DNA of 64,000 nt from Kiloniella majae (GTDB taxonomy: Bacteria > Pseudomonadota > Alphaproteobacteria > Kiloniellales > Kiloniellaceae), in assembly GCF_002118315.1 (NCBI RefSeq), contig NZ_MTSZ01000001.1:434001-498000 (forward strand), given 5' to 3'. The notes below the pieces were generated by a model. It was not told the origin of the DNA. It was given only the letters and a program-made list of their open reading frames with translations, and did no database searches. The translations under genes were made by a program, and so were the position numbers. This document shows positions 63,228 through 64,000 of this stretch, one piece after another (the stretch's first letter is position 1; every line of letters starts with the position of its first letter).

Positions 63228-64000
63228 CCTCCAGCTCCACCTTTGCAGACTTGAAACTCTGCGTTTGTATCGGTTTCTCTGTTGCTTGCTGGAAATAATT
63301 CTTAGTCCGGAACAGCCCTTCTCTCACACCAACCCTGGGTTCCCAATTGAGAATTTTTTTCGCGTTTGAAATATCAGGCCTGCGTTTTTTTGGATCGTCG
63401 ACAGGGAGTGCGTGATGAACAACTGAACAATCCCGATCAACAAGGTCCATAACCAGTGTCGCCAGTTCCATCATCGTATATTCTTCTGGATTACCGGCAT
63501 TGATCGGACTCTCATGACGCACATCACAGTCCATGCAGGCCATAATCAATCGGACGAGATCATCGACATAACAAAACGATCTGGTTTGAGTTCCATCTCC
63601 GTAAATTGTTAATGGTTCCCCCCTCAAAGCACTTGTGATGAAGTTTGAAACCACCCTGCCATCATCTGCCTTCATACGGGGGCCGTAGGTATTAAAAATA
63701 CGGATGACCCGGGTATCAACATGGTGCGTACGGTGATAGTCATAAAAAAGCGTCTCTGCAGCACGCTTGCCCTCGTCGTAGCAAGCTCTTGGGCCGATGG
63801 GGTTAACATTCCCCCAGTACCCTTCCACCTGTGGGTGCTGTTCAGGATCGCCATACACCTCACTGGTTGAGGCCTGGAGTATCGGCACCCTATTCAAGCG
63901 CGCCAACTCCAGCATGTTTATCGCCCCGTGAATACAGGTTTGCAGGGTATGAATGGGATCTTTCTGATAATCAATAGGGGATGCAGGGCATGCCAAGTTA
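63214..64000 (-). CDS. UDP-glucuronate decarboxylase (UXS-like), partial
   Basis: The gene is cut by the right edge; 262 C-terminal residues remain. NLACPASPIDYQKDPI is the classical segment of UDP-glucuronic acid decarboxylase; Ser in QASTSEVYGDP and Tyr-x3-Lys in CYDEGKRAAE are the catalytic residues. It should make UDP-xylose for the polysaccharide. The C-terminal tail (KPIQTQSFKSAKVELEVAHA) is an unusual extension. First visible gene of the operon. Confidence 0.93.
   Translation of the reverse strand, partial: NLACPASPIDYQKDPIHTLQTCIHGAINMLELARLNRVPILQASTSEVYGDPEQHPQVEGYWGNVNPIGPRACYDEGKRAAETLFYDYHRTHHVDTRVIRIFNTYGPRMKADDGRVVSNFITSALRGEPLTIYGDGTQTRSFCYVDDLVRLIMACMDCDVRHESPINAGNPEEYTMMELATLVMDLVDRDCSVVHHALPVDDPKKRRPDISNAKKILNWEPRVGVREGLFRTKNYFQQATEKPIQTQSFKSAKVELEVAHA

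Overview
The window looks like a chromosomal segment of a free-living, probably marine alphaproteobacterium with moderate GC content (by eye in the mid-to-high 40s percent, not computed). The content suggests this: AzlCD, H-NOX with a partner kinase, several PAS and cache sensor proteins, a TauT-type ABC transporter, AraC and LysR regulators, and an exopolysaccharide locus. Genus is not certain; a Terasakiella/Rhodospirillales-like organism is a guess from gene content. No tRNA, rRNA, CRISPR array or complete insertion sequence was recognised.

Layout. 1-881 is the start of a PAS/class III cyclase cut by the left edge. 1078-2906 holds small unknown genes and long non-coding gaps. 3131-5654 has a serine recombinase with an XRE-cupin regulator, divergent from azlCD. 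5889-8380 has a lipoprotein and an unknown three-gene set whose first two members are paralogues. 8476-10153 carries a class A beta-lactamase and a LysE-type exporter that contains a heptanucleotide repeat. 10411-12657 is an AT-richer three-gene operon: an unknown barrel-like protein, an Xre antitoxin and a RES toxin, behind a promoter with a large dyad. 12704-15427 is a NitT/TauT ABC transporter. 15767-22550 has a DUF6058-like protein, a beta-hydroxyacid dehydrogenase, a sensor kinase with three solute-binding domains and a cysteine-rich Sel1 repeat protein. 22733-26248 is a cobalamin riboswitch followed by a small ORF and a complete corrinoid/iron-type ABC importer.

26319-49089 is mostly single genes of metabolism and regulation: GNAT enzymes, glutathionyl-hydroquinone reductase coupled to an ABM-domain membrane protein, VOC proteins, a hybrid kinase, LysR/AraC/WYL regulators, a cupredoxin, an MFS carrier and a DapA-like aldolase. 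A LysR remnant lies at 44652. The H-NOX gene and its histidine kinase (44750-46485) form a nitric-oxide sensing pair; the kinase N-terminus resembles the HNOBA domain of soluble guanylate cyclase. 49315-55417 has a TauE exporter, a FixL-like PAS hybrid kinase with a separate response regulator, a dCache chemoreceptor and a PAS protein. 55418-56725 is a long gap with several inverted repeats, possibly a structured RNA.

56726-64000 is one tightly overlapping operon on the minus strand for a surface polysaccharide: UDP-glucuronate decarboxylase (cut by the right edge), GalE, a glycosyltransferase, an ATP-grasp enzyme, a membrane protein, a FemAB/BioF2-like acyltransferase and a Wzx-type flippase.
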